This document shows positions 32,776 through 45,344 of a stretch of DNA of 64,000 nt, piece by piece (position 1 is the first letter of the stretch; each line of letters opens with the position of its first letter). A program made the position numbers and the translations under genes. The DNA is from Seriola aureovittata (lineage: Eukaryota; Chordata; Actinopteri; Carangiformes; Carangidae), in assembly GCF_021018895.1 (NCBI RefSeq), contig NC_079364.1, positions 32,401,701 to 32,465,700 on the forward strand, given 5' to 3'. The notes under the pieces are model-generated. The model was not told the origin of the DNA and made no database searches. It saw only the letters and a list, made by a program, of their open reading frames with translations.

Positions 32776-34188
32776 GGTACTGGCAAGATGGCGCCGGCCA
32801 AATGACCCACTCTTAGCTTCAGTTCCGACTGAGTTATGACTCAGAACTTAACAGAACTGGATTGTCTACAATCAACAGTTTCCTCTTTAGTTTTCTGAAT
32901 ATTAAGGAGAGATTGTTGTGACACCACAGACCAAGTCCCTCTCCTTTCTATATGTGTCTTCATTGTCGTCAGTATGTACAGGTAGTTACATAGATCTGAA
33001 GTCTGACGTATGTGTCGTGTTTGTTCATATTAAGTTTGGTTCAGTGTTAGTCGACTAGTTTTCAGCTCTAGTTCATTTCATTATTGATGACAGGAGTCAA
33101 AACATCTGTTGGAATGATTCTGTCTCTGTCAGAATAAAGAACATCACTGAGAGCTGAGAACCATCATGACATGTGCACCTGCGCAATGACACCAAACTGA
33201 GTATTAGTTTCTATTCTATTCTTATTTAATGTAAAACGGTTCAGCAGACTGTTTGTTACAACTAAGCTGAGGGAATAATGTATTTTCAGATATCTGTGAT
33301 CATCTAATCAGAGTGCTGTTTATTTTGTCTCTTTCTCTATACTCTACAATATGATATTGATCTGATTTCTCTCTATTATAATGTTTTTTTTCCATCCAGC
33401 CAAGGTCTGGATCTTTGGGGACACCTACAACCTCTTGCAGCAATGATGGAGGCCCTGCACCACCTCCACCTGCAGAGTCCACACATGAAGATCTTCTCTT
33501 CCCAGACATACACACAGTGTTTTATAAGATAATATAGTATTTTTTAATGTAACATTTGTGGCCATAACATTATTCAGTCTTATCAGCTATCCACTTCCTT
33601 GTTCCATACACCCTCACACCCCCATGTCAGACATACAATCACATGACTTTTGGACTCCACTGTAGCTGTAACAAATTTTTAAATAGTTTATAGTTCATAT
33701 TTCATAGTCCTCAGCTGTTATAGTTAATATCAGTGCACTGTTCCAACAGCATCACTTATTATGATGGAGATAGTTACGGGAGCAAATAAATATTAACTGT
33801 CTCACACATTAGGACTCATGATGAATAATGATTACCGTATACTTGTTACTACAAATTCTGTTGCACCGTTGATTCAACTTGCTCTTTTTAATATGCAAAC
33901 TTACATATGACAGTGAATTTCAGCTTTTACTTCATCCACAGCTATATTTTTTATGTTTTTTATTTTTATCAGTTACGGTTGATTGATTGTAAATTGTACA
34001 CCACAGTATTTAATTCATCCATTCTGACCACTCTCCTTTATCATCTATGTTCCTTTAAATAGGACCATAATTTGAAAAATGAATGTCATGATATATTGAA
34101 GAAAACTTCGAACTAGCGATTCAGACCATAAACACATAATGAAAACATTTACTGAGATGATAAATCAAGTGACAAGTAGGTTTTTTTT
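32776..34188. other. Mostly AT-rich non-coding
   Basis: Near 33395-33440 a ttccatccag acceptor-like site precedes AKVWIFGDTYN, faintly like an SGNH block I, but a stop follows soon after. The remainder (33520-34190) is AT-rich without features. Confidence 0.3.
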
Positions 34189-34345
34189 TCCGTAGACTTC
34201 AATACAATCAGATTCTTTTTGCAACCAGTGGAGTCGTCCCCTGATGGTCATTCAATAGAATGCAAGTTTAAGGCACTTCTGCATTGGCTTCATTTTCAAG
34301 ACCCGGACTCGATGTCCATTTTTATATACAGTCTATGTTTCTGCC
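34189..34345. repeat. Dispersed non-autonomous fish repeat
   Basis: gcaaccagtggagtcgtccc, then aaggcacttctgcattggctt and tatacagtctatg, match a repeat type I know from many fish loci. Class uncertain. The 68-codon ORF across it is not a gene. Confidence 0.5.
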
Positions 34346-34502
34346 TAGACCCTAAAAAGGGGAGGGGATATTGTTTTTTATACTTCTTTTCTTTTTCATC
34401 TTCTTGTCTCTCTCCCTCCCAATAATTGTTAATAACTTTAAGTAGGTCAAAATATAACAATAACAAAACTGTAAGTTGTTTTGTCACAGTAGTAGTGTAT
34501 AC

Positions 34503-34626
34503 CATCATGCTATGTTACGCAACGTTACATTATTTTACGCTACGTTATGTTACATTACATTACGCTATGTTATGTTATGCTATGCTATGTTATGTTACGC
34601 TACGTTATATGTTATATTACGCTAAC
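34503..34626. repeat. Pentamer array (ttacg/ttatg)n
   Basis: About 24 units of a 5-bp motif alternating gctacgtta, gttatgtta and cattacatta. The Tyr/Leu/Cys ORF across it is repeat-derived. Confidence 0.9.
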
Positions 34627-36595
34627 TAACTAAAGTTTCATTTTTTTATTATTTATATCAGTCTCATGTGTTTGTTGTGTTGTTTAGTTTTTGAGTTGAC
34701 AGGTGATAATGAGGATGTTTCTTTCCATGTGAAGCCTGAAATCAGCAGAACATCATTTTGAAGCAGCTCTGAGGCTGTAGCAGCTGATTCTCAGCAAATG
34801 TTTAAATTTTATTCTCTTATGAAGTACGGGTTCTACAGTAAGTCAATAACAGTAACTTAACTCACTGTGTCTGTAGGATCTGATACTGGAATTGGACTTG
34901 GAAGATGAACCTGGTCTGTCCTGTTGACTCATGCTCTTCATTTTTATAGGGACGCTCATCTTGCCATAGTTGAACATACAGAACATTCTCATAGAAAAGA
35001 ATAATAAACAATAATTCTCAGCTTTCTCTTTGTCTCTCTCTTTGTCCAGTCAAACTTTAAAATCTGTTCCGCCCTCTTCTTCCTATACTTTGCTCACCCT
35101 CACCCCTTTTCACATATGATGACATCACGATGAGGTCAAATCGCCAAAGACTCCCACTTTTCCTCTCTTGTTTTGCATGACAATAAAAGTTTATACGTTA
35201 TCTCAAAATTAATCATGGATTTAACAGTAGATTGTGTGTTAAAACGTGTGTTTTGTGTGCACATGTTGTAGTGAGAAACTGATGTTAGCAAAGAAGCTAG
35301 CTCTGAGATAACACTAGCTAAGTTATCCAACACTATCACTGTCTGTGAAGAAAATACTGACTGAAGACTGAAGACTTAATGACTATACAGCAGGAAAAAG
35401 ACAAAGCAGAGCAGCTAGGAGCAGCTAAAAGATGTTTTACACCCTGCTGAGTGTCACATGACCCTCCCTTCATTCCTGCCTGTCTTCTTCTGAACCAGTG
35501 TCTACCTTTAGCTTAGCATTAGCCTACTGACAACACACTGACTTTAAATGGTTTTATTGTGGTGAGTTCACCCCTGGCCCCTGTCAGTCCAGCTGAGCCC
35601 AGTCTGACACTGTGATTGACTCTGTTGTGTTAAGGGCTGATAGATTTTCCTCCACACGCTGCAGCTGAGCCTGTTTCTCAGTCACCATGACACACAGGCT
35701 GAGACACATGGACACAGTGAGAAGCCTCAGAGGTGTCAGAACCAGAACAGCAGAGATCTGCTCTGAGCCCAGTGAAACAACCGATTATCATCCTCATCGT
35801 CATCATCATCATTTCAGAGGTCAGTATATGGCCACACACTGCTGTAGCTCAGGGCTTTGAGATTTTACAGAGCCCTCTCCTGACATGCTCCTGTTAACTA
35901 GTAGCAACAACGCTGCACCGCTTGTTGTGTGTGTCACATGATGCAACACAGTCTGTGTGTTGCCCTTTATATTTTCAACTAATCTTTGACAGAGAGAGAG
36001 AGAGACAGAGAGGGAGAGAGAGAGAGAGAGACATACAAGATTCTCCTGTTGGATGAGACAGTTTTTAATGCTTAAATTTTTTTCGAATTGGTTTTCATCC
36101 TATAAAAATCTAAACATGTTGTTGGGATATTAAAATGTCTCAGTAGCACCTGTAGTGACACTGACCCAGAAAAACAAGGCTAACATGCTGTGCAGTTAAG
36201 AGCACATTGTGCTACTTACAAAGTGTGAGCTCAGCAGCATAAGTTAGAAAAATGGTTGAGTGCTAATCAGGCCAAACCCACCAACTGATGTCCTCATTCA
36301 TCTGTGGGAGCACCTGCTCTGCAGCCATGACACAGAATCCTGCACCATCCCACAGATATTCCCCAGAAGTCTGGAACCTCGTTTCCCCTGAAGAAGATGA
36401 GCACTGTGACTGTATCAGTAGCTCAGGTCATGAAGTGTTGGAAAAGGGTGTTAACAAGAAGAGATGTGTTTGATTTGATATGGAAGTAAAACATGATGAA
36501 ACCACTGAAAAAACTGAAAAGAAAAAATTATTATTTAACTTTGTATTTTCAGAGTAAATGTTTCTCTCTTAGGTCATAGTCAAGCATCAACCTCC
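34627..36595. other. Unannotated non-coding; (GA)n tract
   Basis: A (GA)n tract lies at 35991-36031 and a short tcatcatcatcatc run near 35798. No ORF with family features. Confidence 0.4.
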
Positions 36596-36770
36596 AGGGC
36601 TGAAAAATGAAGCCAACACTGAAGTACCAAAAACTGCCTGGTACAAAAAACTGTTTTTGTCTAAAGCTAATTTACTCTTTCATGACAACTGTACGGGGGA
36701 TGAATTTTTATATAACTCACCTGTTTACATTTTATTAAAGCTTCTAATTAAGGTCACTGAACAGGACCTG
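36596..36770. repeat. Non-autonomous dispersed repeat, copy 2
   Basis: Matches copy 1 (32395-32775) through cctggtacaaaaa.ctgtttt, agctaattt.ctc.ttcatgac and ctgtac.ggggg. The leading gaagccaacactgaagt is shared with copy 3 (45345-45492). Confidence 0.55.
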
Positions 36771-38275
36771 TCGGTGTTTGTGGTGTTGGTTCTGAAGGAT
36801 TTCTCATGTAAATATAAGACAGATAATTTGACTTGTTTTTAGTTAAATAACTAACAGAAGCTGAGGCAAATTCTAGTATCATTTTATTTATGTTAGCACC
36901 AATTATCAGTGTCTGCACTCACCATACCTGGCTTGTTGGCTTAGCTTGTTAACTAGCTAATTAGCCAGCAAATTAATTAGCCTTAAGTTAGCCTTCGAGC
37001 AAATTAGAAAGCCTTCATATAATGAAATTAGTTAACCTTAATTGGTGCATAGGAAAAAATGACAGACAAGCAACATAAAGAAAACACAAGACAGATCATT
37101 TCTAATATAACAAGATAGTAAATATAAAAAATGTACAAAACATTAAAATTTGAGTTGAGGACACGGACCACAGTGTTTTATGACTGATACAAGATCCATA
37201 TTGACTCTTGTGGAGAGTGGCAGCACTACATTATTGCATGTATTAGGATCAATGCATTTCGAACGCAGCCTCTAACCATCTCACTGACCAGTTCTTAAAT
37301 CAAACAAGACCCATGCCATTGATTTTAATGGTACCAGCAGCCATCCTCAGGAGATGATCAGTCACTTTGGAGAATGTTGAAAAATATATTTTGTCTGAAT
37401 AATACATTGCTCGTGGCTCTGGCTCAGGCCATTAGTGTAATTAGAAAGTCAGCTTGCATTAAATTGATATGGATGTATTGCCTGGGGACGGAGGAGGAGA
37501 GTGCATGTGTGTATATGTGTCGTGTAGTGAACGAGAGTGAGGATGAGATTTGTAGTCAAACTCAGGAAGCAGACGAATCATTAATCATGACAAACAACAG
37601 CACGGCCTGCTGCGTGTAGCTGAGTGGCACAAGTTGTTTAATGTGATGTAAAGTCAGAGTCAAAGTCAGAGTCTACATACGGATCCATCAGCACATGATC
37701 AAACATTCCCTACTGTAATTACACCGACTCAGATGAAACTTTAATGATCCGTGTCGTTAAACTGGGTCATAGCAAAAAGGAAATCTTTAATATATTATGA
37801 AAATGTAACAATATTTACAGACACACCAGAACTTTCTGGAAGCACTAATGTAAGAAATAAGATCTTAATATGGTTCAACAGAGTCTGATTTTCCACTAAC
37901 CTGATTAACATGGATTTATTTTCTGTTCTGAAGGATTAAAACTCTACACCAGCCATAACTTTATCTTCACACAGCAAAATAAACCTGTCACATGACCAAC
38001 GATGATGAACAACTCTGACCACTTTCAGTTATAATCCTCCTTATGAAATCCGAGCCTGTGTCTGACTCTGCGGTCAGAACTTCTTCAGCAGGTCATTCAG
38101 TGTGTTCATCCTCTGTGATTAATTACCTTTAGATTTCAGTGTTAGTTGGTCTTCCCCACACTGGACTCACAATGCCTTCACAAACACCAGCACTGACAGG
38201 AAAGGATGCAGCCTGTAAACCAGTGTTACTGTTGATTGATTGATATCAGCCTCTCTGTCTTAAACCGGGCCGCAC
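36771..38275. other. Non-coding; CNE-like island at about 37385-37620
   Basis: 37385-37620 has an 81-codon ORF but looks more like constrained non-coding DNA (ccattagtgtaattagaaag, cattaaattgatatgg). The rest is AT-rich with ttagcttgttaactagctaa-type palindromic words near 36940-36990. Confidence 0.3.
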
Positions 38276-38877
38276 GGCCATGACAGGAGAGGGAGACGCA
38301 CACAAACAAGCCAATTAACAAATGTTTTATTTAAGGCAATATTTCCAGGAGAACTTAAACTAACAATCAGCATTGTAATTGAGTCCATGAGTGATGGAGT
38401 GTGTGAGTGCAATGTTTTATGGTGCAGCAACAGAAACAACACAAACCAAACACCAACCAAAACCAAGTGGGTGCCTCAGGCAGGAGAGAGAACCAGAACT
38501 GAGCTCCATCATAGTTTTAATAGCACCGGCCTGCTGATGACCCCAGGTAATGACAACCCTTTTCCACAGCCACCTGTAGTACCTGCAAAGGAAGCAGTCA
38601 CACACTAGAAGCAACAGGTACAAAGAAAGACGGGGGTCTCACCATGACAAAGGAATACCAAGCAGAAAAAAGAAAACAAACTACACAATAAACTTGTCAA
38701 ACTGTCAGGACTCACCATACGCCCACAACCTGCCAGTCTACAAGCTGTGCCCACAGCAACCACTCAACCTAAAGGGAGCAAAATCAAAGGGATTTATAGC
38801 AGGAAATAAACACTGTCCAGCCATAACTCCAAAACTGGAGCCTGCAACAGTACATCCCCAACCACATCGTCACGGCC
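38276..38877. repeat. Block with inverted ggcc(a/g)tgac ends
   Basis: The left end ggccatgac (38276-38284) is the inverse of the right end gtcacggcc (38869-38877) with one mismatch. The inside carries a poly-A-signal-like aataaaac on the minus strand. It could be an LTR-like or terminal-inverted-repeat element. No target duplication was recognised. Confidence 0.3.
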
Positions 38878-38924
38878 TTTAGTGTGTCAGATGTCCAGAT
38901 CATGAGACTGCAGGACCAGTGACC

Positions 38925-39640
38925 ACCTAATCAGTCTCTGGTTAAGGCATCGCAGGGTGTGCAGATCCATAATATCTCCCACTCCCAGGCAGATATTTTA
39001 GAGCATTGTAGGCAGTGACCACCTTGGGGACAATCAGCCGATCCAGTGGCAAAGTCTGAAGGAAGATAGCTCTCCTTCATCCTGCCAAATAAGTCTCAAT
39101 GATGCACCTTGCCCTTGAATGGTGTCTGTTGAAATAAGCTTGGATTGACCCCTGGACTGGCTCCCTATATGGTGTGATGATGATAATGGAGTTGTCAATG
39201 CAAGGATATCCCCCATCATCAAGCAGAAAGTGGTCAGCAGGTGGATACACTCCAGACACAAAAATTGGACTGCAGTGCAGAATCCTGGCATCATGTGTTC
39301 ATCTATAAATCTGCCAGTGTGGTCACAGGTGGCTTGCAGTACAACAGAATAAAAGAGTTTTCTGTTGAAGTAACAGCTGGCATCATTGACTGGATCTTTG
39401 ATCCTTATATGAGAGCCATCTATTGCTCCCAAAGCCTTCTTGAAAGCACCGGGGTTGGCCAACCTGGCAAACCTCACCCACAGCCTTCCTCTCCTCTGTT
39501 GCTGGGAGCTTAATGATGGCCGCAGTGGCGCAAGAGGGACTTCATAACTCCCTGGTGGAGCGAAACACAGTGGTCTGGGGAATGGAGAAAACCCTGCAAG
39601 CAACCCGATATGATGTGCCACAAGCCAACCAGAACAATGA
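38925..39640 (-). pseudogene. PIF/Harbinger transposase relic (HARBI1-like)
   Basis: Reading leftwards: FKKALGAIDGSHIRIKDP near 39415 (first catalytic Asp in the A-I-D-G-S/T-H block), YFNRKLFYSVVLQATCDHTG, then in another frame VYPPADHFLLDDGGYPC near 39225 (the L-L-G/D-D-x-G-Y-P block) and ITPYREP. These are hallmarks of the DDE_Tnp_4 domain of Harbinger transposases. Frame changes lie between blocks and the ORF ends early, so it is dead. Terminal repeats were not found. Confidence 0.8.
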
Positions 39641-39828
39641 ATGATTTTACATTTGTAAATTATACATTTAAAAAATAATTATATTTTCATTTTCAGAAAA
39701 CCAATTATCTGATTCTGAGACTAACAGTTTTAAAATTGCTCATTTGTTCCACTTTTAAATTATAAAATGAGTCCCCCATGATTAAAATGGTTAGTTTGTC
39801 TGATTTGTGTCCATACATGCTAATAAGC

Positions 39829-40098
39829 AGTGATGGAAGAAGTACTCAGATCCTTTACTTCAGTAAAAGTACCAGTACAGCAATGTAAAAGTACTCCATT
39901 ACAAGTAAAACTCCTGCATGAAAAATCCTACTGAAGTAAAAGTACTAGTTATTATGAGCTTGATGTAGTTTAAGTATTGCAGTAAAAGTAATGGTTTGCT
40001 CCCTCTGACTGATATTATATATATGACATCATTAGATTATTAATACTGAAGTATCTGTGTGTAAGACGTCAAAAGACAAAAAGGTTGGAAACCACTGG
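39829..40098. mobile_element. hAT-type non-autonomous element
   Basis: Begins cagtgatggaagaagtactc and continues with tcctttacttcagtaaaagt and aagtactccattacaagtaa, the terminal pattern of Tol2-related fish hAT MITEs. The end is near 40098 (ggaaaccactg). An 8-bp target duplication is not preserved. A degraded relative lies at 60588-60720. Confidence 0.65.
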
Positions 40099-40169
40099 TG
40101 TCATCAAAGCTTGTTATATTATCCATTGTGTCAAATCTGCATCTGAAAAGTAAATAAAGCATATATATA

Positions 40170-40823
40170 TGTCATGGCGGACATTTTATGTTTAAGTTTA
40201 TGTTTGGATTTTTGTTACTTCATGTTTTATTTTGTAGTGGTTTCCTTGTGTCTCTTGATATTTGTACTTCCTGTCTTTTTCCCGTTCTTATGTTCAACCG
40301 TGTCAAATGCAGCACTGAGACCCAGTAATTGTCACGACCCTTCTGTTTTTTTTTTTGTATTTTTCTGCCTTTGGTATGAGTGGGTGTGTTTTTGTTTTGT
40401 ATGTCCTCGTTCTCTCTCTCTCTCTGGCCACACACCTGCAAGACATCGGAAATCAAGTGTGCTGGTCTACCAACAAGCAAATCACCTGTTTACCTCTTAA
40501 ACCCTGTGGCTGCATCCAGTCCCCGCCAGATGGTTGCCATGTACGGTTGCTGTGTGTGCCATGCTCCAGCTCAGTCTTAGTCACAGTTATCTCGCCTGTC
40601 ATTTTGGCTTTTGCCTCCCTGCAAACTTTAGCTTTACTCCTCTTTGTGTCTCCAGGAAATTGCTGACAACTAACCTGCCAGCTCCACTCCACCAAGCCTG
40701 CAGCCAGCTCACCACCACTCACCCTCACCTGTTTAATATAAAAGACTTACTTAAGACTTACTTGCTTAATCCTCACCTGCTTCTCCTGTGGCTGCATTTG
40801 GGTCCAGCCACTGATTCGTGACA
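40170..40823 (+). mobile_element. LTR of the tgcatttgggtcc family, long copy
   Basis: Starts tgtcatggcggacatttta and ends ctgcatttgggtcc...ttcgtgaca, so TG...CA ends with tgtca/tgaca inverted tips. The first 60 bp closely match the start of the LTR at 22427-22003. It is longer because of an extra segment near 40300-40370. ORFs of about 100 codons inside have no gag/pol motifs. No target duplication is visible. Confidence 0.6.
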
Positions 40824-42544
40824 GTAATACTAAAACTGAAAGGTTTGATGTGTCACTGTTCAGATGAATGTCATTTAAAACTTTGACAACCACAGTCTGA
40901 CTGTTGTGGTGTGGTCTTAATCCAAAGTATTAAATACATTGTTTTGCACCAATAAAGTGTTAAGTTGCCAGGACCTGTAGTTATTTAATACTGAGGCATC
41001 CAGATGAGACTTTTTAAAAGAGGTTTAATGAATGGAGAGAGGTGTGCTTTAGTCAGAGCAGAGCCGACCTGCTGCATCAACTCATCCTGCAACCAAGAGC
41101 TCTACAAACACCCAGCTCTGCCCCCCCGCCCCCCCGTCAAACTGTAGCTCCTGCTCACTCTCAGTTTGCTTGTTGCCTGATATGAAACTAATCTGAGCTG
41201 CGAGCTCAGTCCCCTGTCCACCCCCTCTGCCTGCCCCTCACATGGGTTCACTCATCTAACTGTAATTGTGTCACACACACTGAAACCCCTGTCCTGCCTT
41301 TTTATCAGGTTGACTAATGAAAACGCTGCATGTGTGATAAAGTCTGTGTGAACATGTTGGTGCTGTGCCGGAGACGAGGAGGGGGATGGAGGAGGAGCTC
41401 CACCTCTGTTCCACATCAGAGGTAATAGGTCCTGGATGGAAAATGGTACTTTGTTGACACTTGGTTGCCATAGCAGCAGGATACACACAGTTATTATTAT
41501 ATCTGCTGCTTGTGTAGAGAAGGGTTTGTTAATACTGCTTCACAGTGTTTCAGCCTGGAAGAGGACAGGGAGATGTCAGTGTGAAACTGAATGAGATCTC
41601 AGATGTAGAGGTAACTTAACCCAGCTGAGGAAAGACAGACAGACAAGACAGTGGGCTAGACAAGCATCTGTTGGTTTTGCTGGTCAGAGATAAGATAACA
41701 TTGGAAGCCGTTGCGGTGCACATGGCATCTGCTGGGAGGAGTGAATCTGAAGGAGAAACAGTGGACTGGTTCATCTGCCAAGACCTCGGTCCTGGTCTTC
41801 AGAAACAGCCAGAGGAGAGGGCAGGATGAGCGTCTCCCCTGCTGCTGTCAACATTCACCCGTGCACTTCTGCCAAGTCTGTCTCCGCCATCAGAGCGTCT
41901 GCATACAGGGACAGAGCTTCAGGCTGCCTGTGCTGTACAGAGTTTTAACTGCTGTGAGCGTACAAATAAAATCTAAGATAAAGAACCTGACAGCATGTCC
42001 TGGTTGTCTGTCTCATATTCATCACATTTCTTTTAGCATACTGACGGAGATCTCCTCGCTTTGACTGATGAGAACTTATATCTAAGTGAATCCTAACATC
42101 GGCTTTTAACACTGTTATGGAGAGGTCACAGATCAAAGGCTGTATTATTAATAACTATTAGCAACAACTATTTATATGAAATCAAACTTGAACCAAATGT
42201 GTGGATGAGTTCTGACTGTAACCTGTCTCCTTGGTTACAGAGGAGTCCCGAACAGCTGGAGGAGTGATGACAGAGCAGCAGTGATGAACCCACACTAACC
42301 TCAAAACATACTGATTTCCATATGATCTTCACGAAGCCAGACACTTTTTGGATCACAGAGCAGGTCTTTACCTGGTGCCTGTTAAACATTACTGCAGCTG
42401 CACCCCTTCCTTTGAGGTGTGATGGGTTATGACATACAGCGATCTCCATCATCCCCCAGAATGCAATTATCTTCATGGTCTGTGAAGATGACAGTCTGTG
42501 GACATACAGAGGGTTGTTTGTTAGAAATATGTATCAAATAAATA
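40824..42544. other. Non-coding, with a possible repeat at 41700-42060
   Basis: A 117-codon ORF (41711-42064) is Cys/Ser-rich and ends in a region with aataaaatctaagataaaga, suggesting a repeat 3' end rather than a gene. A poly-C run lies at 41119-41138. No family recognised. Confidence 0.35.
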
Positions 42545-42990
42545 TCAGATTCAGTCACTGATGCTGCCTTCGGAGTGGCGTCTGGGTCTGCTCCATCTAC
42601 TTGAACTCAATCATTCAGCCTTATTCTCCTTGTCGGCCACTGTGTTCCTCTAATGAATGTGGTCTGTCATCACCATCCCTGCACACAAGACAGTCTCAGA
42701 CTACACTGTTCTGGTCTGTGGTTCCTCTCTATCTTCATGAATCTGTTGAAGACTCATCACTTCAGAGAGACCTCCTCTCCTAACACCTCTAACCCCCTCA
42801 CATGTCTAACTAGCACTTACTGTGCACTGTGGGTGCACTTCTTTACCTGATCTCCTTGAACTTATTAGATAGTTGTAGTACTTAGTACTTCGGTTTAGCT
42901 ACTAAGGTTTCCTACTGCACTGAAGCTTTAGTGATGTCCCTCACTTGTAGGTCTCTTTAGATAAAAGCATCTGTTGAATGAGTAAATGTA
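42545..42990 (+). mobile_element. L2-like LINE 3' end
   Basis: The translated part has IFMNLLKTHHFRETSSP, the closing segment of L2-like ORF2 proteins. The block ends tctctttagataaaagcat then ctgttgaatgagtaaatgta, the typical L2 3' terminus in fish. Confidence 0.65.
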
Positions 42991-43110
42991 AATTTAAAAG
43001 TTCTGCAACCCCTTTTTCTGCTCTATGATGGTAAAGTGACTGAGTGATCTTATTTCCACCATTGGTCGGTTGAAAGCCACATGACTGGCCCTATAATCTG
43101 GAATGTCCCC

Positions 43111-43144
43111 GACTGACTGACTGACTGACTGACTGACTGACTGA
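43111..43144. repeat. (GACT)n microsatellite
   Basis: About eight GACT units. Confidence 0.95.
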
Positions 43145-43160
43145 TCATATTTCCACCAGA

Positions 43161-43530
43161 CAGAGGAATAACTAAACATAAGACACGCGGAGCAGAGAGA
43201 GCAGGAGAGAGGGAGGGAGAGAGAGAAGTCATCTGTAACGAGGCTTCGTACTAACGACTATGACCAACTCTACATATGAAACAGAGGGAGTTAGACATAA
43301 AGACCTGCCTCTAATAAAAGTCTGTTACGTTTGGAGCTGAAGTAAAGAAAGACTAAACTATTGTGGCTCCAGACGGAGGCTGTGCTCTGTGTGAGAGACT
43401 GAATAAGAAAGAGTCTGTCTCTTCTAACTTTCTCTGCGAGTGATCATGTTACAGTGAATACAGCTGAAATCACAGCTCAGTCTTTTTTTAACTGATGTAT
43501 TTGGTGATGTTGTCAGATGACATTGTGATT
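43161..43530. repeat. Dispersed repeat, copy 2 (no SINE)
   Basis: Partner of 6795-7268. It has continuous sequence across the site where copy 1 carries the SINE, including 43330-43410, which copy 1 lacks. Confidence 0.75.
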
Positions 43531-43916
43531 AGAAAATGTGGATTTTAGCAGCAGCTTAGAAATGACTGCTGGTTAACATGTAGTCTCAAAGGACCACGTT
43601 TCAGTCACTGTTTCAAACCTGTTCCCTTGTCTGACAACAGAAACAGAAAAACATGTCAATGAGAACATCTTAACTGTGAATTCAGCCGTATGAAAATACT
43701 TTATATGTGAGCACAGAGAGGAGGAGAAAAGAGAACACGACTGGTTGTTCGCAGGTTCCAACAGTTTTAAACTACGTCCTCAATCTCACATATTGACCAT
43801 ATGTGGTCCAGAAGTGTACTGTAGGTTTTGACTTGATCTCTGCTTTCTAAGTGGATTTCTGAAGGTTTACTCCAGAGGGACATCAGAGATAATAGATGAC
43901 ATGTCTTCACGAGGCG
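43531..43916. other. Unannotated non-coding stretch
   Basis: No supported ORF and no repeat recognised up to the SINE target site. Confidence 0.35.
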
Positions 43917-43928
43917 TAAGTCACACTT

Positions 43929-44306
43929 CCATCCATCCATTTTCTACCCCTTATCCTCTAGTAGGGTCGCAGGGGGGCTGGAGCCTATCCCAGCATCCTT
44001 TCGGGCGAGAGGCGGGGTACGCCCTGGACAGGTCGCCAGTCCATCGCAGGGCAAACAGAGACAAACAACCATTCACTCTCACATTCATACCTATGGTCAA
44101 TTTTTGGAGTAACCAATTAGCCTAGTCCCCATTTGCATGTCTTTGGACTGTGGGAGGAAGCCGGAGTACCCGGAGAGAACCCACACACGTACGGGGAGAA
44201 CATGCAAACTCCACACAGAAAGACCCCGCGTCTGAGCCGGGACTCGAACCCGGAATCTTCTTGCTGTGAGGCGACAGCGCTAACCACTGCACCACCGTGC
44301 CGCCTC
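43929..44306 (-). mobile_element. tRNA-headed SINE with target-site duplication
   Basis: On the minus strand the element starts with a tRNA-like head (ggtgcagtggttagcgctgt A-box region, ggttcgagtcc B box at about 44244-44254). It continues with tgtggagtttgcatgttctc and tactccggcttcctcccaca, and ends in tagaaaatggatggatgga. Flanks taagtcacactt (43917-43928) and taagtcgcactt (44307-44318) form a 12-bp target duplication with one mismatch. The boundaries are therefore well defined. Confidence 0.85.
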
Positions 44307-44598
44307 TAAGTCGCACTTGTACAGTCTAAAACTGTGTTTGAAGAGTTATGACTCTGAGAATGAGACATTGTTTCACAGTATCTTAACCTCTTCCATGATT
44401 TGTCACTGCTGCAGCTCCACACACACACAAACATTCTGTCAGTCAAACCTGATGTCACACAGTCACACACAGTCGTCAACATGAGAGCCGTGTGCTGAAA
44501 CACAGGTGGTGGCTGTACTCATTTATCTCAGCTCTCTCTCAAACATTCATTTTCCTTCCCATCTCATGGGAGAGATAATAAGACATGTCCAATTTACA

Positions 44599-44639
<41 letters not shown>
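44599..44639. repeat. (CA)n microsatellite
   Basis: About 20 CA units. Confidence 0.95.
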
Positions 44640-44643
<4 letters not shown>

Positions 44644-45344
44644 ACCAATCAGAGTCGGTTTAGCTCCAGTGACTCTGACATATCACAGTATTATTATTAT
44701 ATAGTATCAGCTCTATGTTTATATTGATTTCTCTTCTCCTCTGGGTGGAAATGCTTCTATTCATATAGATGGAATATTACCAGCCAGCAAAAGGCTCTTT
44801 AGGTGAGTAGGTTATTGTTAGGGGGGGCACAAATTTTTTTACAAAGATTAAAAGTCAATGGCTTTAAAATATACAATACAAAGATTAATAATTGACTGTG
44901 TTTACAGCCGGAGGTGTAGCCGGACATTGGCTGCAAGGCAGAGCGGTGGCGCCGTATCCAGGTCTACATCCAAGCATTGAAATTGATTTAAGACAAAAGC
45001 ATGACCCCTAAAGCAGAAAATCAAAGAATTTCACAACTGAAGAAATTGAAATAATAGTGTCCAAGGTGCAGGTCACGGTGGTGGTGATGGTTAAAAAAAA
45101 GAAAAGACAGCTGGGTCACAATAACACACATTAGTCATACCTGACGTACAGACTATGGCTCAGGTAAAAAAGAAATGGTTTGAAATTAATTGACGTTGAT
45201 ATGAAAAAAAGAAGGAAACAGGAGTTGTAGCATTTACTTACTGACAAATAACCTAAAGTGCACTACACTGCTACATCGGAGACAGATAGGATGTTCTGAG
45301 CTCATCAGTCATCACACCACTTTTACCTTAGCTTCTGAGGAAAA
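44640..45344. other. Unannotated non-coding stretch
   Basis: No ORF of interest and no recognised repeat. Confidence 0.35.

Noticed and set aside
44240..44300. Possible tRNA gene on the minus strand
   Set aside because: It is the tRNA-like head of a SINE with a defined target duplication.
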